The translations under genes were made by a program, and so were the position numbers. A model generated the notes under the pieces. The model made no database searches and was not told the DNA's origin. It was given only the letters and a program-made list of their open reading frames with translations. A stretch of 64,000 nucleotides of DNA from Aedes albopictus (lineage: Eukaryota; Arthropoda; Insecta; Diptera; Culicidae), in contig NC_085137.1 of the NCBI RefSeq assembly GCF_035046485.1, positions 2,023,977-2,087,976 on the forward strand, given 5' to 3'. Numbering within the stretch: position 1 is the first letter of the stretch; each line of letters starts with the position of its first letter. This document shows, piece by piece, positions 23,310-33,975 of this stretch.

Positions 23310-26192
23310 ATGATGAATTATTTTTACAACGATTTTAGTGAATTAAATAAAAACCAAAGTGTTATTACCAGTCGCTATAAATTAAAAGTTTTGCAGTTAA
23401 ATATACGAGGAATGAATCAACTGAGTAAGCTAGATAGTATTAAAGAAGTTTTGTCAACGTTTTCTGGAAACATTGATGTTTTGGTGATAGGTGAAACCTG
23501 GGTTAAAGAAAATCGTATAGGGATTTATTCAATAAGTGGTTATAGCAGTATTTTCTCATGCCGTGATGATGCCCAAGGAGGTGGATTGGTTATTTATGTC
23601 AGGGAATCAATTGCATACAAGGAAATTTCAAACGAGCACTGCAACGGTTTCCACCATCTTCAAATACACCTGGACGTCGCTGGTTCACCGTTTTTTCTGC
23701 ACGCCGTTTATCGACCTCCGTCCTACAACATGCATGATTTCTTCTCTAAGTTAGAGACCATGCTAGCATCGTCGAAGTCCTACGCTTGTACGGTTGTAGG
23801 GGACGTAAATATCCCAATAAACTTACCTACCTGTAATACTGTGCACGAATATCTAAACCTGTTGCAATGCTACAACTTTACTCCTACCAATTCTTACGCA
23901 ACCAGATTGGCAAGCAACAATATACTAGATCACGTAATATGTTCAGAGGCTTTACAGTCCTGTGTGGTTAATGAAACTGTAGTTTGTGATATAAGTGACC
24001 ACTGCTATGTCCTATCCACATTTTCGTTGCTAAAACCCGTATCAGAGAAAGTGCTTCAGACCACTGTAGTAAACCACACGCAGCTCAACAATGCCTTTGT
24101 TGCTTCCATGAACCATTTGCCAATGGGAAACGCAGAAGAAAAACTAAAATACGCTATTCAATCGTATAAACAGTGTCGGGATAAGTTCTCGAAAGTTGTT
24201 ACAGTGAAGGCTAGGATCAAGGGCTACTGTCCATGGATGACTTTTAACTTGTGGAAATGGATACGATTGAAAGAAAATTACGTCAAAATTGTTCGTAGGC
24301 ACCCTACCGACAATGAAGCGCAACGGATGCTACAGCACGTTTCAAGGCACGCGCAGAAGGAAAAAGAGAAGGCTAAACGTGAATACTATTTGACCTTGTT
24401 CAACGGAAATACCCAAAAAGAAATGTGGAAGAATCTGAACCGAACAATCGGGAAAAGTGATAAACCGAACGATGATGTGATTCTTCAAATCAATGGCCAG
24501 GATACTTCAGCCGGAGTAGACGTCGCAAACCACTTCAACAACTTCTTCTCTTCCATCGGACCCCAGCTTGCTTCATCTTTGTCGAGTGGCATGGATGTAA
24601 ACAAATATAACACTCTTCAAAGGATGCCAAACTCTCTTTTCCTGCGTCCTGCTACTACAGAAGAAGTTGTCCTGAAAATCAAGGAACTGGATACTAGAAA
24701 AAGTGCTGGACTGGATGGAATAACTGCAGCGTTCGTCAAGACCCACCATCAAATCTTCTCAATACTACTCCGAGATATGTTCAACGAGTGTGTGGAAAGC
24801 GGATACTTTCCAGATTTTCTAAAAGAAGCAAAGGTTACACCTATACACAAGGCCGGCAGTCGGAAGGATGTGAATAACTATCGACCCATTTCGGTTCTCT
24901 CTGTGCTCAGCAAAATCCTAGAAAAGCTATTAGTGGATAGATTACTGCACTATCTACGAGACCGTCATGTTTTATACGACAACCAGTTTGGTTTTCGGCT
25001 GGGGTCCAGCACGCTCACTGCAGCTAACGAGCTAGTTGATGATATCTACGAGGCTATGGATACACGAAGAATTACTGGAGTGCTTTTCCTAGACCTGAAG
25101 AAGGCGTTCGATACAATTAATCATGACATGCTGTTAAAAAAACTTGAGTTCTATGGTGTACGAGGAACCTGCAATGCTCTAATTAAAAGTTACTTATCAG
25201 ATCGCCTGCAGTTCGTTTCTGTGAATGGGTCTAGAAGTTCTCTGTCACCAGTTCGAGTAGGCGTTTCTCAGGGTAGCAACCTGGGCCCACTTTTATTTCT
25301 AATATACATTAATGACCTGCCAAACCTCAAGTTGAACGGTAAGCCACGTCTATTCGCGGATGACACTTCTCTGTCGTATAAAGCCAAGGATGTTTGCGAA
25401 TTGATTCGTCGAATGAAAAGCGATATGGAGTTGTTATACGGTTTCTTCAACGAGAATTTGCTGTCGTTAAATCTGAGCAAGACAAAATACATGATATTCC
25501 ACACTCATCAGCTCAGAGTACCTTCGCATCCCGAGTTGGTTGTAAACTCGTCGCTGATAGAAAAAGTTTCAAGTTTCAAATATCTCGGCCTGATTTTTGA
25601 TACAAATATCAAATGGAATGACCACGTATGTAAATTACATAGCGAAATAAGCGCAATATGTGGTATTATGTGGAGACTGTCAACCATGTTGCCGCAACAA
25701 CAACTTCTTACGTTGTACTACGCTTTCGTTCATTCCAAACTCTCGTACCTTGTATCAATCTGGGGTGCCGCCAGTCAAGCAGTGTTACGGAAGCTGCAAA
25801 CCCTACAAAACCGTTGTTTAAAAATTGTTTACCGCAAGCCACGACTTTATCCGTCGGTTGATCTGTATCAGCACTCTTCGATGTCAATCTTACCAATCCC
25901 TGCGCTTCGTGAGCAGCAGAATGTGGTGCGAATACACAACCTACTATTCAACCCTATTGCACACCACAATCAAGATCTCTCCAGGGCTCAGCATACTTAT
26001 AACACAAGAAATCAGTCGGAACTGCTCTTGCGACGTCCAAATACGGATGCAGGAAAAAAACGATTCGCATATTGCGCCAAAAAGCAATATAATAGCTTGC
26101 CAGATTACTTGAAAGACGAACGAAATGTACAGCGTTTTAAGAAATGCCTGAAGTTTCATATGAAAAGTAACATCGGTCGATTCATCCGTTAA
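23310..26192 (+). CDS. CR1-like ORF2: endonuclease-reverse transcriptase
   Basis: This is an intact 960-codon frame starting at ATG 23310. A TTG-initiated extension to 23283 is possible. The endonuclease domain spans residues about 20-235 with QLNIRGM, GETW (about 60), YRPP, GDVNIP, LDHV and the catalytic SDH (about 228). The reverse transcriptase spans about 430-760, with KSAGLDGI (about 463), the NYRPISVLSVLSKILEKL block, QFGFRLGSST, FLDLKKAFDTINH, GVSQGSNLGPLLFLIYIND and the catalytic FADDT (about 682). A C-terminal region with no RNase H ends in KSNIGRFIR. It would nick target DNA and prime reverse transcription of its own RNA. It begins 61 bp after the ORF1 stop. No frameshift or internal stop was seen. 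Confidence 0.9.
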   Translation: MMNYFYNDFSELNKNQSVITSRYKLKVLQLNIRGMNQLSKLDSIKEVLSTFSGNIDVLVIGETWVKENRIGIYSISGYSSIFSCRDDAQGGGLVIYVRESIAYKEISNEHCNGFHHLQIHLDVAGSPFFLHAVYRPPSYNMHDFFSKLETMLASSKSYACTVVGDVNIPINLPTCNTVHEYLNLLQCYNFTPTNSYATRLASNNILDHVICSEALQSCVVNETVVCDISDHCYVLSTFSLLKPVSEKVLQTTVVNHTQLNNAFVASMNHLPMGNAEEKLKYAIQSYKQCRDKFSKVVTVKARIKGYCPWMTFNLWKWIRLKENYVKIVRRHPTDNEAQRMLQHVSRHAQKEKEKAKREYYLTLFNGNTQKEMWKNLNRTIGKSDKPNDDVILQINGQDTSAGVDVANHFNNFFSSIGPQLASSLSSGMDVNKYNTLQRMPNSLFLRPATTEEVVLKIKELDTRKSAGLDGITAAFVKTHHQIFSILLRDMFNECVESGYFPDFLKEAKVTPIHKAGSRKDVNNYRPISVLSVLSKILEKLLVDRLLHYLRDRHVLYDNQFGFRLGSSTLTAANELVDDIYEAMDTRRITGVLFLDLKKAFDTINHDMLLKKLEFYGVRGTCNALIKSYLSDRLQFVSVNGSRSSLSPVRVGVSQGSNLGPLLFLIYINDLPNLKLNGKPRLFADDTSLSYKAKDVCELIRRMKSDMELLYGFFNENLLSLNLSKTKYMIFHTHQLRVPSHPELVVNSSLIEKVSSFKYLGLIFDTNIKWNDHVCKLHSEISAICGIMWRLSTMLPQQQLLTLYYAFVHSKLSYLVSIWGAASQAVLRKLQTLQNRCLKIVYRKPRLYPSVDLYQHSSMSILPIPALREQQNVVRIHNLLFNPIAHHNQDLSRAQHTYNTRNQSELLLRRPNTDAGKKRFAYCAKKQYNSLPDYLKDERNVQRFKKCLKFHMKSNIGRFIR

Positions 26193-27131
26193 CATCGTAG
26201 TTCAACCACCAGTTCTACTATCAATGGAACATCATCTGGGACGAACTCAACAGGCACTACGAGAGCCCTCGCTCACTCCACCAAAGACCACTCCATCGTC
26301 GTCGCTTCTGGCAACCCGCCGGTGCTCATCAAGTTGCAGCCTTCTATCGTCCCGGTCGGTTGGTTGGAGAGAATGAGCAGAGGGCTCTCAGCCTGCCCTC
26401 GCAGGCAAGTAACATGTAGTTCTCCTATCCTCTTGCCTCTGACACTTGCCCAAGCTTCCAGCGAAATTCAAAACCACCATATCGACTGCACACGCCATTG
26501 ACTGACTGCTATCCTCGTACCGAACATCATCCTGCCTCTGATCGATCGTTATCCTCGTACTGAAGATCATCTGGGACGAACTCAACAGGCACTATGAGAG
26601 CCCTCGCTCACTCCACCAAAGACCACTCCATCGTCGTCGCTTCTGGCAACCCGCCGGTGCTCATCAAGTTGCAGCCTTCTATCGTCCCGGTCGATTGGTT
26701 GGAGAGAATGAGTAGAGGGCTCTCAGCCTGCCCTTGCAGGCAAGTAACATGGTGTTCCCCTATTATCCTGTCTTTGATGCTTGCCCAAGTTTTCAGCAAA
26801 CTTCAGAAACCACCCTACTGTCTACACATTCCATCGAACTTGGTATCCTGTCGGTGTCCATCCAACAGCAGCTTTCTGCCATCCCGGTCGACTCGGTGAT
26901 CCTGACAAGCAACCATCACCGTAAGCTGTTATTTTCATTCGTAATTAGTGTATTGTAATGTATGTTAAATACCGGCACTTCCTTCAAAGAGACAAAGTCT
27001 CACTGGAAGTGCCATTGAATTGTTATTATGTTAAAAAGAAGAGGAGGTTTTATGCCTTTTGGAGAAGAGGTTCAAAAGGAACTTCACTCCAAGGGGCTTT
27101 TCCCTGCTCCAAATAAAAAAAAAAAAAAAAA
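26193..27131 (+). other. 3' UTR of the CR1-like element with 335-bp tandem duplication
   Basis: The segment starting CATCTGGGACGAACTCAACA at 26233 recurs at 26568 with only scattered differences, giving a tandem repeat of period 335 covering about 26233-26790. Further down, GGCACTTCC/GGAAGTGCC near 26973-27013 forms a stem, then the A run at 27115-27131 ends the element. There is no reading frame of note. Confidence 0.75.
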
Positions 27132-27221
27132 TCGGAACACTTAATTCCGGTTTATTCATTTATTCTCGGTACAAAAAATTAGCTTTATTGTATTGAAACT
27201 ATGATCGCGTAATACTTATTG

Positions 27222-27700
27222 GGTCGAGTGGTAGTTTGGGCGGAATGGTTTCACTCGGGAATACGGCTAGCGATTGCCAAGCATCTCGAGATTTTCGACC
27301 CCATTGGTCTGGCTGGACTCATTACCATCGTGGTGAAACTCATCAGGCGCCATCCACAAATTACGTAACACTCTAGGGTTTTCATTCAAAAAAGCGTTAC
27401 GGAGGGGGGAGGGGGTCGAAAAATGTCGATTTTAGCGTTGGATGCTGCCTCTTGCAGAGCCTCTGGAAGAAGGAAAAGGGATGGGACGAAGAAGCAGACC
27501 AGGAGGACATCAACAAGTGGGTGGAGTTCAAGTCCCAATTAGCAAGTCTCCAAGATACCAAGGTTTCATTGGAAATAGGATAACTGGTAATCGTACGTGA
27601 AGACAACGTTCCTCCTCAGCAGTGGCTTCTAGGACCTATCGGACAGTCCACTTATCATCGTACCGAACAAGTAGTTTTGGCCGGAACGGAGAAGAGTCGA
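27222..27700 (+). pseudogene. BEL/Pao LTR-retrotransposon pol remnant
   Basis: From 27264 the frame encodes RLAIAKHLEIFDPIGLAG, matching the conserved AKIFDPLGL block downstream of the RT in BEL/Pao polyproteins. It breaks at a MITE (27346-27449). From 27452 it resumes as LQSLWKKEKGWDEEADQ, the expected LW...GWDE continuation. After a stop near 27573 comes REDNVPPQQWLLG, the motif normally found at the C-terminal end of the integrase, so most of RNase H and integrase has been deleted. No LTRs were identified. It is a non-functional relic. Confidence 0.7.
27346..27449. mobile_element. CGTAACG-type MITE, internally deleted copy
   Basis: It begins GGCGCCATCCACAAATTACG and ends GCGTTGGATGCTGCC, matching the complement of the 21086-21250 element at both ends but lacking its central part. 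It sits inside the BEL/Pao remnant. Confidence 0.65.
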
Positions 27701-30529
27701 CCATCAACGTTACTTTTTGTAGTCCTGGTCTAACAATTAGGAGGGTAGATGCCTACACTTATAGAAGCCACTTGGCGGTTCGCTACAGTATCGACAGTGG
27801 GGACTGTGGGGACACGATTCCAGATAAACTTGTCCAGAGGATGTGTGAAGACAAGCTTGGCAGAAACGCCTAAATCCTCTCGGAGCTATAGAGAAGGTGG
27901 TTCGTGGACTCGAGGAGTGGCTAGTGCAGGCGCTAATAAAGAGATGGTACAAGGTACAAGGTGGCGTTGGTCTACTTGGGTTGGATCCAAGCCCATGGAT
28001 GGAAAGAGGTTCCCGGTAAGGTCCAGGGCAGGTGGAGGCCCCATATCTGCAAGTCCTTCTGTGTGCCAGCTGATAGGGTCTGGCGGGAAGGTCAAATCGC
28101 TGTGTACGCGGTATCAGTTCTTGATCATTGCAGAAAAGTTGAGAGCAGCCTTGCGGGTGGCTGGCAATTTTACCAGAAGTTACTTTCATTTCTCTTGTCT
28201 CTAAGTTCTTGTTCCTAAATAATTGCATCAGTACAGAATTGGTATCACAGCCTATTAGGTTAGTTACATGCATTCAATGATTTAAGAATGAATCTCTTTC
28301 GATTTCAATTCTAGGTCAGCAATCTCACGCACAGAAGCGACCATCGCTGTTCTCTCTCGTCTCATGAATCAAGGTCATTTTGGCAATTATGATCCGAACA
28401 ATAAATGGACAACATCAAACAGAGGCAGAGATGTTCAGCGACGTGTCGTTCGTGTTACTCTCCATTTACCACCATTATAACCTGATTCAGATTCAGCCAG
28501 CAGTAGTGTCATAATGAGACACTGCTGTGAGCACGCGATCTCTCCAAAATTGCGCCGCGTTGGAGTTTTCGTCTGGAGGAAAAAAATCAAATCGTAACAT
28601 CCGATATCTGGCTCTCGCTCCGCGCCCTGCCTGGTTCGCTCGCTTTAACGAAATGCATGTTTACAAACAATTTAACACACTTGCTATTATAAGTCGGACT
28701 CTTCTCCATTCATCCATCTGATCTCTTCTGACTGAACGATTGAACGATGACGAAGACGCAGATTGAAATGCATACCGAAAGCACGCAGCAGCAGAGACGA
28801 CTAACAACTCAGGCACATGAATATTCAAATTGAAGTAGGGTTTGTTCCGTCGCGTCGTCGTGTTTCTTCCAACTGCAGCTGCACCCAAATCAAACGTTTA
28901 AACCTAATTTGCGTTCGATGATTACATACTGACAGAAATTTAAAAAATGTGTGAAAAATTAGGAATTATTTTTATAGTTTTCGAGGCCTGGGATAGATTA
29001 TCCTTACTAGACTGTTTCAAATTAGTTGTAAGATTAATTGAAAAGGTAACTACTTCTACTTAGGTAGCTTAAACTCACGAAATTCTCCCTAAAAATCGAA
29101 CTATAAAATTAAAATAGGATATTGTTTAAAGTAAATAATTTATGAAAACTACGTTAGGTCTTGAATTATGTATTTTAAAGCATTGACGGTAAGATCACTA
29201 CAATTTGCAAGAATCGTATACATGCACAATGAGCAATGTTTATTAACAATGGTCAAGTTTAAAGATCTGTTGTATCACAGTGTCCAGAGTACCGATCACC
29301 TTAAAACAATAACAGTTATTGTAGCTGTAAGTTTGAAATTTACATAATTTACATAATTATTATGATATAAATGCGTTGAAGAATCGACAATAGACTACAC
29401 GCTATTTCATATTTTGATCGGTGTTTGAAGGATACGTATTTCATTTTGAAATAAACCTGTCATTTTACGTTTGGGTGCATGGACATGGCCAAGACATGAA
29501 GACGAAGAGGCACTAAAAGGGTAGGTTACTCAAAAATGCGTGGTATAGCAAGACGATACTGTGCGTGGATGATCTCTGACACGGAGCACCGACCATCATC
29601 TTCGACGTAGCAGTCGTCGTTGTCAGGGACAGATTGATGCGATAAAGTGCGATAGATATAAATTCATAACTTTGTTGCTTCGTCGTCCGTCAGATCACCG
29701 AGTGAAACACACACGGCTGACGACAAACTTTCGTGTCGTCCTGGTTCAGAGGTGAGATATGTGCAGCATTCCAATCATGATAATGTGCCGAACTGAAATA
29801 TTTCCTGTGATGATGGTGCTCACTCACACGTGTGATGCTTTCGGATGAATTATACATTTCTTTCTAATTCAGATTCGGCAAGATTCGAAAGCTTTTGATA
29901 GTTGGGTGGTTGGTTTTACGGCCGACAGAGCCCTGTTGCATTTGTCTTGAGGTAGAGTGATTTTAAAATGGAACTAACAGGCATCATCAGTGTGTCAGTG
30001 TTAATGATCTTTTATTTTTAGACGAGAATGACGCCTGCTACGTCAGATTGCAACGTGAAGAAGAGGAATGAAATTATGATTGCAATCTCTTGTCCACAAC
30101 AAACCGTATACATCACTGTGTTTGCCAAATTCATGCTGACACATCGGAGTATTTTTTGGGATATGGCAGTGTGGCAGAGGGTCCACGTGGTTCGTGAATG
30201 CCAGGCGTAAGGTGTGTTGATTGCTCTGAAGATGTTCTCTGATGCTATATGAACGTATATTCATGTAGATTCGTGAGTTGTATAAATATAGAGAAGAATG
30301 ATAAAGCCGGTAGCAAGAAACAAGCTAGGATGAAAGGGATAGTCCAAGTATTGAATTCAGGAACTTCTGTATAGGAATTTGAAACGGTAGCTACTACACC
30401 ATCAAGCCCAACATAATGGAAATGAACTTAGCTTCCTTGATAAGCATTTGCATCAGCAATAAGCAAGTCGCTCAAATTCGTACGTGAAGTGTGAAGGGGA
30501 ATCTCAAACCAGGTGTTTTTAGTGGAAGG
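27701..30529. other. 2.8 kb without a recognisable gene
   Basis: The overlapping frames at 27737-28273 have no domain that I recognise and may be the far end of the BEL/Pao relic. From 28300 the sequence looks unique, GC-balanced around 28500-28900 and AT-rich beyond 28930. A TATA-like GATATAAATTC near 29656 is followed by a CAGATC initiator-like site, but no exon can be tied to it. Confidence 0.4.
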
Positions 30530-30714
30530 GTTAAGTCCAAAGGACACGTTTGGTCAACGTTTAGGCACCATAACGATGTACAGGAGCAAACTTCGCCAAT
30601 TAACTGTGTTTCAATCGTTTTCTATGCTCCCAAAATACTTTTTTGAATTGAGTTTTCCAGGTTCAGAACATCAAAGCAAGCACAAGAAATCGAATCCTTC
30701 TTTTGTGTGTGGTA

Positions 30715-30913
30715 CACTGAAGTTTTTTTTACGACGGTAATGGTACTGCGTAAAAAAAACCGCGTTTTTTAAAAAAACGTCGTAAAAAAGTCAACTCACT
30801 TTAGATGTAATACTGACTATTTTGCGCGTGTTTTTGAAAAAACTCGTTTTTTACGACGGGTTTTGAAATAACGCGTTTTTTTACGCGGTACCGCGTAAAA
30901 AAGAACTTCAGTG
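30715..30913. mobile_element. TA-flanked MITE with ACGCGG-rich ends, in the satellite
   Basis: TIRs CACTGAAGTTTTTTTTACG and CGTAAAAAAGAACTTCAGTG are bounded by TA at 30713-30714 and 30914-30915. The interior repeats CGTTTTTTACGACG-type sequence. It resembles the ends of the 46433-49082 element (CAGTCAGG then T run then ACGCGG), so the two belong to one group. Confidence 0.75.
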
Positions 30914-31623
30914 TACTAACGCTTCATATGGTCTATTTCTGTTTCACTTGTAACCTATAGTCTCAAAATACTTCTTTGAATTAAATTTTCCATGCTCAAA
31001 ACATCAAAGCAAGCACAAAAGATCAAACCTTCTGTTGTGTATGATACTAACGCTTCATATGGCCTAACTGTGTTTCAATAGTTTTCTATGCTATCAAAAA
31101 ACTTCTTTGAATTGAGTTTTCCAGGCTCAGAACATCAAAGCCATTACAAGAGATCGAAACCTTCTGTTGTGCATGGTACTAACTCTGTTTCACTCGTCAC
31201 CTATGTTCTCAAAATACTTCTTTGAATTAAGTTTTCCAGGCTCAGGACATCAAAGCAAGCAGAAGAGATCGAAACCTTTCGTTATGTATGATACTAACGC
31301 TTCATATGGCCTAACTGTGTTTCACTCGTCACCTATGCTCTCAAAATACTTATTTGAATTGAGTTTTTCAGGCTCAGAATATCAAAGCAAGCAAAAGAGA
31401 TCGAAACCTTCTGTTGTGTATGATACTAACGCTTCATATGGCCTAACTGTGTTTCATTCGTTTGCTATGCTCTCTAAATACTGCTTTGATTGTGTTTTCC
31501 AGGCTCAGAACATCAAAGCAAGCACAAGAGATCGAAACCTTCTGTTGTGTATGGTACTAACGCTTCATATGGCCTAACTGTGTTTCATTCGTTTTCTATG
31601 CTCTCAAAATATTTCTTTTCATT

Positions 31624-31800
31624 TTTTTTGTCTGTATTAACGAGATTTTTAACCCTAGGCTAGTTCATCTCGGGACCCACGCTTTACTTCCCTTCCGAAG
31701 GAAGAACCCACATTTTGTGAGTATGTCGGGAGTGGGATTCGATCCCAGGTCCTCGGCGTGATAGTCTTGTGTTCTAACCACCATACCAGGTCCGCTCCAC
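31624..31800 (-). mobile_element. tRNA-derived SINE in the satellite, with 11-bp TSD
   Basis: On the minus strand it starts GGAGCGGACCTGGTATGGTGG, with box A-like TGGTATGGTGGTTAG and box B-like GGGATCGAATCCC. A short body and a T/G-poor tail follow. TTCTTTTCATT flanks it at 31613-31623 and 31801-31811, and removing it restores the 131-bp monomer. The family is not Feilai, and I cannot name it. Confidence 0.8.
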
Positions 31801-31930
31801 TTCTTTTCATTGAGTTTTCCAGAACATCAAAGCAAGCACAAGAGTTCAAACCTACTGTTGTGTTGTGTTGGCACCAATGCTTCATATGGTCTAACTGTGT
31901 TTCACTTATTATCTATGCTCTCAAAATATT

Positions 31931-32360
31931 TCCTTCCCAGGGGTTTCACATTATTTTTTGCTTACCCTCTCAGGGGACTCGCTTTAGTTCAGCTCTCAGG
32001 GGACTCACTGTTTTTTTCCTGCTTACCCTCTCAGGGACTCACTTTAATTAAGCTACCCTCTCAGGGGACTAACTGTTTTTTTTTGCTTACCATCTCAGGA
32101 GACTCGCTTTAGTTCAGTTACCCTCTCAGGGGACTCACTGTTTTTTTTTTTCTTTTTGTTTGCACTCTTAGGGTACTCGCTTTAGTTCAGCTAGCCTCTC
32201 AGGGGACTCGCTATTTTTTTTTATTACCCTCTCAGGGGACTCACTGTTTTTTTTTGCTTACCCTATCAGGGGACCCACTGTTTTTTTTTTCTTTTTGCTT
32301 ACCCTCTCAGGGGACTCGCTTTAGTTCAGCTATTCTCTCAGGGGACTCACAACTACCCTC
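31931..32360. repeat. Minisatellite of CCCTCTCAGGGGACTCGCTT units
   Basis: About ten units alternate between a TTTAGTTCAGCT spacer and a T-run spacer (CACTGTTTTTTTTTGCTTA). Diverged copies reappear at about 34110-34310 beyond the 32365-33971 insertion, which apparently split the array. Confidence 0.75.
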
Positions 32361-32530
32361 TTAAAGCCTGTCCACGTTAAATTTCGGACACCTAAAAACT
32401 GCGGAATCTCGAAAACGGTGTAACCAACTTCATACAAAATATCACTGAAACATGATGTTATGGTCAAAGGAAAATTGAAAAATGTACATTGGGTATATCT
32501 TTAGTTTATGGCATCAGTAGAGACATTATA

Positions 32531-32740
32531 CACACTCAATCCTGAATTGCCTGTTCAGCACTTTTTTGACGAAAATAGAACAGCAGAACTATTTCGGTAG
32601 CCTCGGTAATCGATTTTACTGAGGCTCAGTACACCAACTGTCAAAACAGGGTGCAAAAGGTAAACAATGCAGTATAGCTGTATTCGGCTGTTCTATTTTC
32701 GTCAAAAATTTACCGAACACGGTATTCCAAATTAAGTGTG
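32531..32740. mobile_element. 210-bp TA-flanked MITE, nested
   Basis: TIRs start CACACTCAATCCTGAATTGC (left) and CACACTTAATTTGGAATACC (right, complement) and converge on the shared TTTTTGACGAAAATAGAACA. TA dinucleotides lie at 32529-32530 and 32741-32742. Confidence 0.7.
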
Positions 32741-33397
32741 TAGTGATCCGATCGAAATATCAAATTTAAGGGCCCTATTTTCTAAATTTCTTTGCTTTTT
32801 CTCACAAGTATGCGTTTTCTGGCATGTTTTTTGTTCTTGAATGTTTCTCATAGCTTATACTTTTGATTCCAATCGAAGGAGTTTAAACAATCATCAATTC
32901 AGTATAATTATGAGCAATACAAATTTAATGAAATTTGAACTTTTTCACTTATTATACAATAGATTGACGTGATTCTATGATTTTTTGAAAACTTACAGCG
33001 ATAAAGCAAAACATGAACATGGTTCGGTACAGGAAGGCTAGTGCTTCTTCAAGGTGGCAATTTTTGGTCCTAGAAATGTATATTCTTGCCATACCATCTC
33101 TGGTTTAAGAGGCATACGAAAAATCGATTTCTTTATCATCCTTAACGTGCCGACACTAATAACAATCTTGATTCTGGTTGTAAAAACAAACATCCTTTAA
33201 CTCGTACGAAATTCGACAGGACTAGTACTTCAAAATAAACCCATTTCAGGAATCGTTGGTGGTACAATACAATTTATTTTTGATGATACAGGACCACACT
33301 TTCTTATATTTTTATCGCATTTTTACAAAATCCATTTTCATCACTTATTTTCAAAACGTCATAACTTTACCGCACATTAACCGATTTGAATGAACTA

Positions 33398-33850
33398 CCC
33401 GACTAGAAGATTCTAACAAAAATATAACGTAATTATAACAAATCATGATATATATAACTCATTGTGATATAATCATGTTTAATATCATTGGTGTTGAAAA
33501 ATATTATAACTCAATTGTATCATAATATGTTATAATTGCTGTTCAATAACTCATTGTGAAATAATTTAGTTCTGATTCTTTGATTCTCAGAACATCCTTT
33601 TACACAATTGTATCAAAATATGATAGAAACTAGTTTTCTTGAAGCTTAAATTTATATCATACTGTGTTATAATTTTGTTATGATTATAACAAAATAGGTT
33701 ATTATTTTGATTAGACCGATGTTCTTTTTGTTACAGTTTTAGTTATTTTAACATCATCCTGCATCTAATTTATAACAAAATAAGTTATAGAAAAATTTTA
33801 TATTATCATAACACAATGTGTTATAAACTTGATATATTTTTGTAGTCGGG
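33398..33850. mobile_element. TA-flanked MITE rich in TTATAAC motifs, nested
   Basis: The ends CCCGACTAGAAG and TTGTAGTCGGG are inverted and flanked by TA at 33396-33397 and 33851-33852. The interior is filled with TTATAAC and GTTATAA in both directions, which gives strong self-pairing and very low GC. Confidence 0.65.
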
Positions 33851-33975
33851 TAAAGCTTTTCTTCTAGATTAAGGATTAAATTAATCAGGAAGCACCAACA
33901 TTTGCATATTTTGCCACTGGACTGCTTGTGATACCAACGACTTGGTGTCCGAAATTTAACGTGGACAGGCTTTAA

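Larger units (their letters stand above)
21650..27131 (+). mobile_element. CR1-like non-LTR retrotransposon, nearly complete
   Basis: The order is a PHD-type finger and coiled-coil ORF1, an endonuclease-RT ORF2, a long 3' UTR with an internal 335-bp tandem duplication, a hairpin near 26975-27015 and a 17-base A run at 27115-27131 after AATAAA-like sequence. This is the layout of CR1/L2-group elements such as mosquito T1 and Q. The 5' end is not defined: sequence from about 21250 may be its 5' UTR. I found no target duplication, which is common for this group. ORF2 is open throughout, so the copy is young. The one clear lesion is the MITE in ORF1. The clade name is inferred from domain architecture. 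Confidence 0.85.
30530..31930. repeat. 131-bp satellite array, about seven monomers
   Basis: The landmark CCAGGCTCAGAACATCAAAG recurs near 30657, 30990, 31121, 31236, 31367, 31499 and 31817. After removing a MITE (30715-30913) and an SINE (31624-31800), spacings are 130-132 bp except one 115-bp monomer, which lacks the TAACGCTTCATATGGCC segment. Monomers differ by scattered substitutions. Frames opening through it are repeat effects. Confidence 0.8.
32365..33971. mobile_element. 1.6-kb TTAA-flanked TIR element
   Basis: Terminal inverted repeats begin AGCCTGTCCACGTTAAATTT on each side, with TTAA at 32361-32364 and 33972-33975. TTAA suggests piggyBac-like targeting, though a TA boundary one step inward cannot be excluded. 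The interior is AT-rich and has no transposase frame. Two smaller TA-flanked MITEs sit inside it (32531-32740 and 33398-33850). Confidence 0.7.

Noticed and set aside
27737..28273. 178-codon minus-strand and 151-codon plus-strand frames
   Set aside because: Overlapping frames with no recognisable domain, next to a decayed BEL/Pao relic. Not enough to call a gene.
30530..31930. CRISPR-like regular repeats
   Set aside because: The 131-bp spacing is tandem monomers without spacers, in eukaryotic DNA. It is a satellite.
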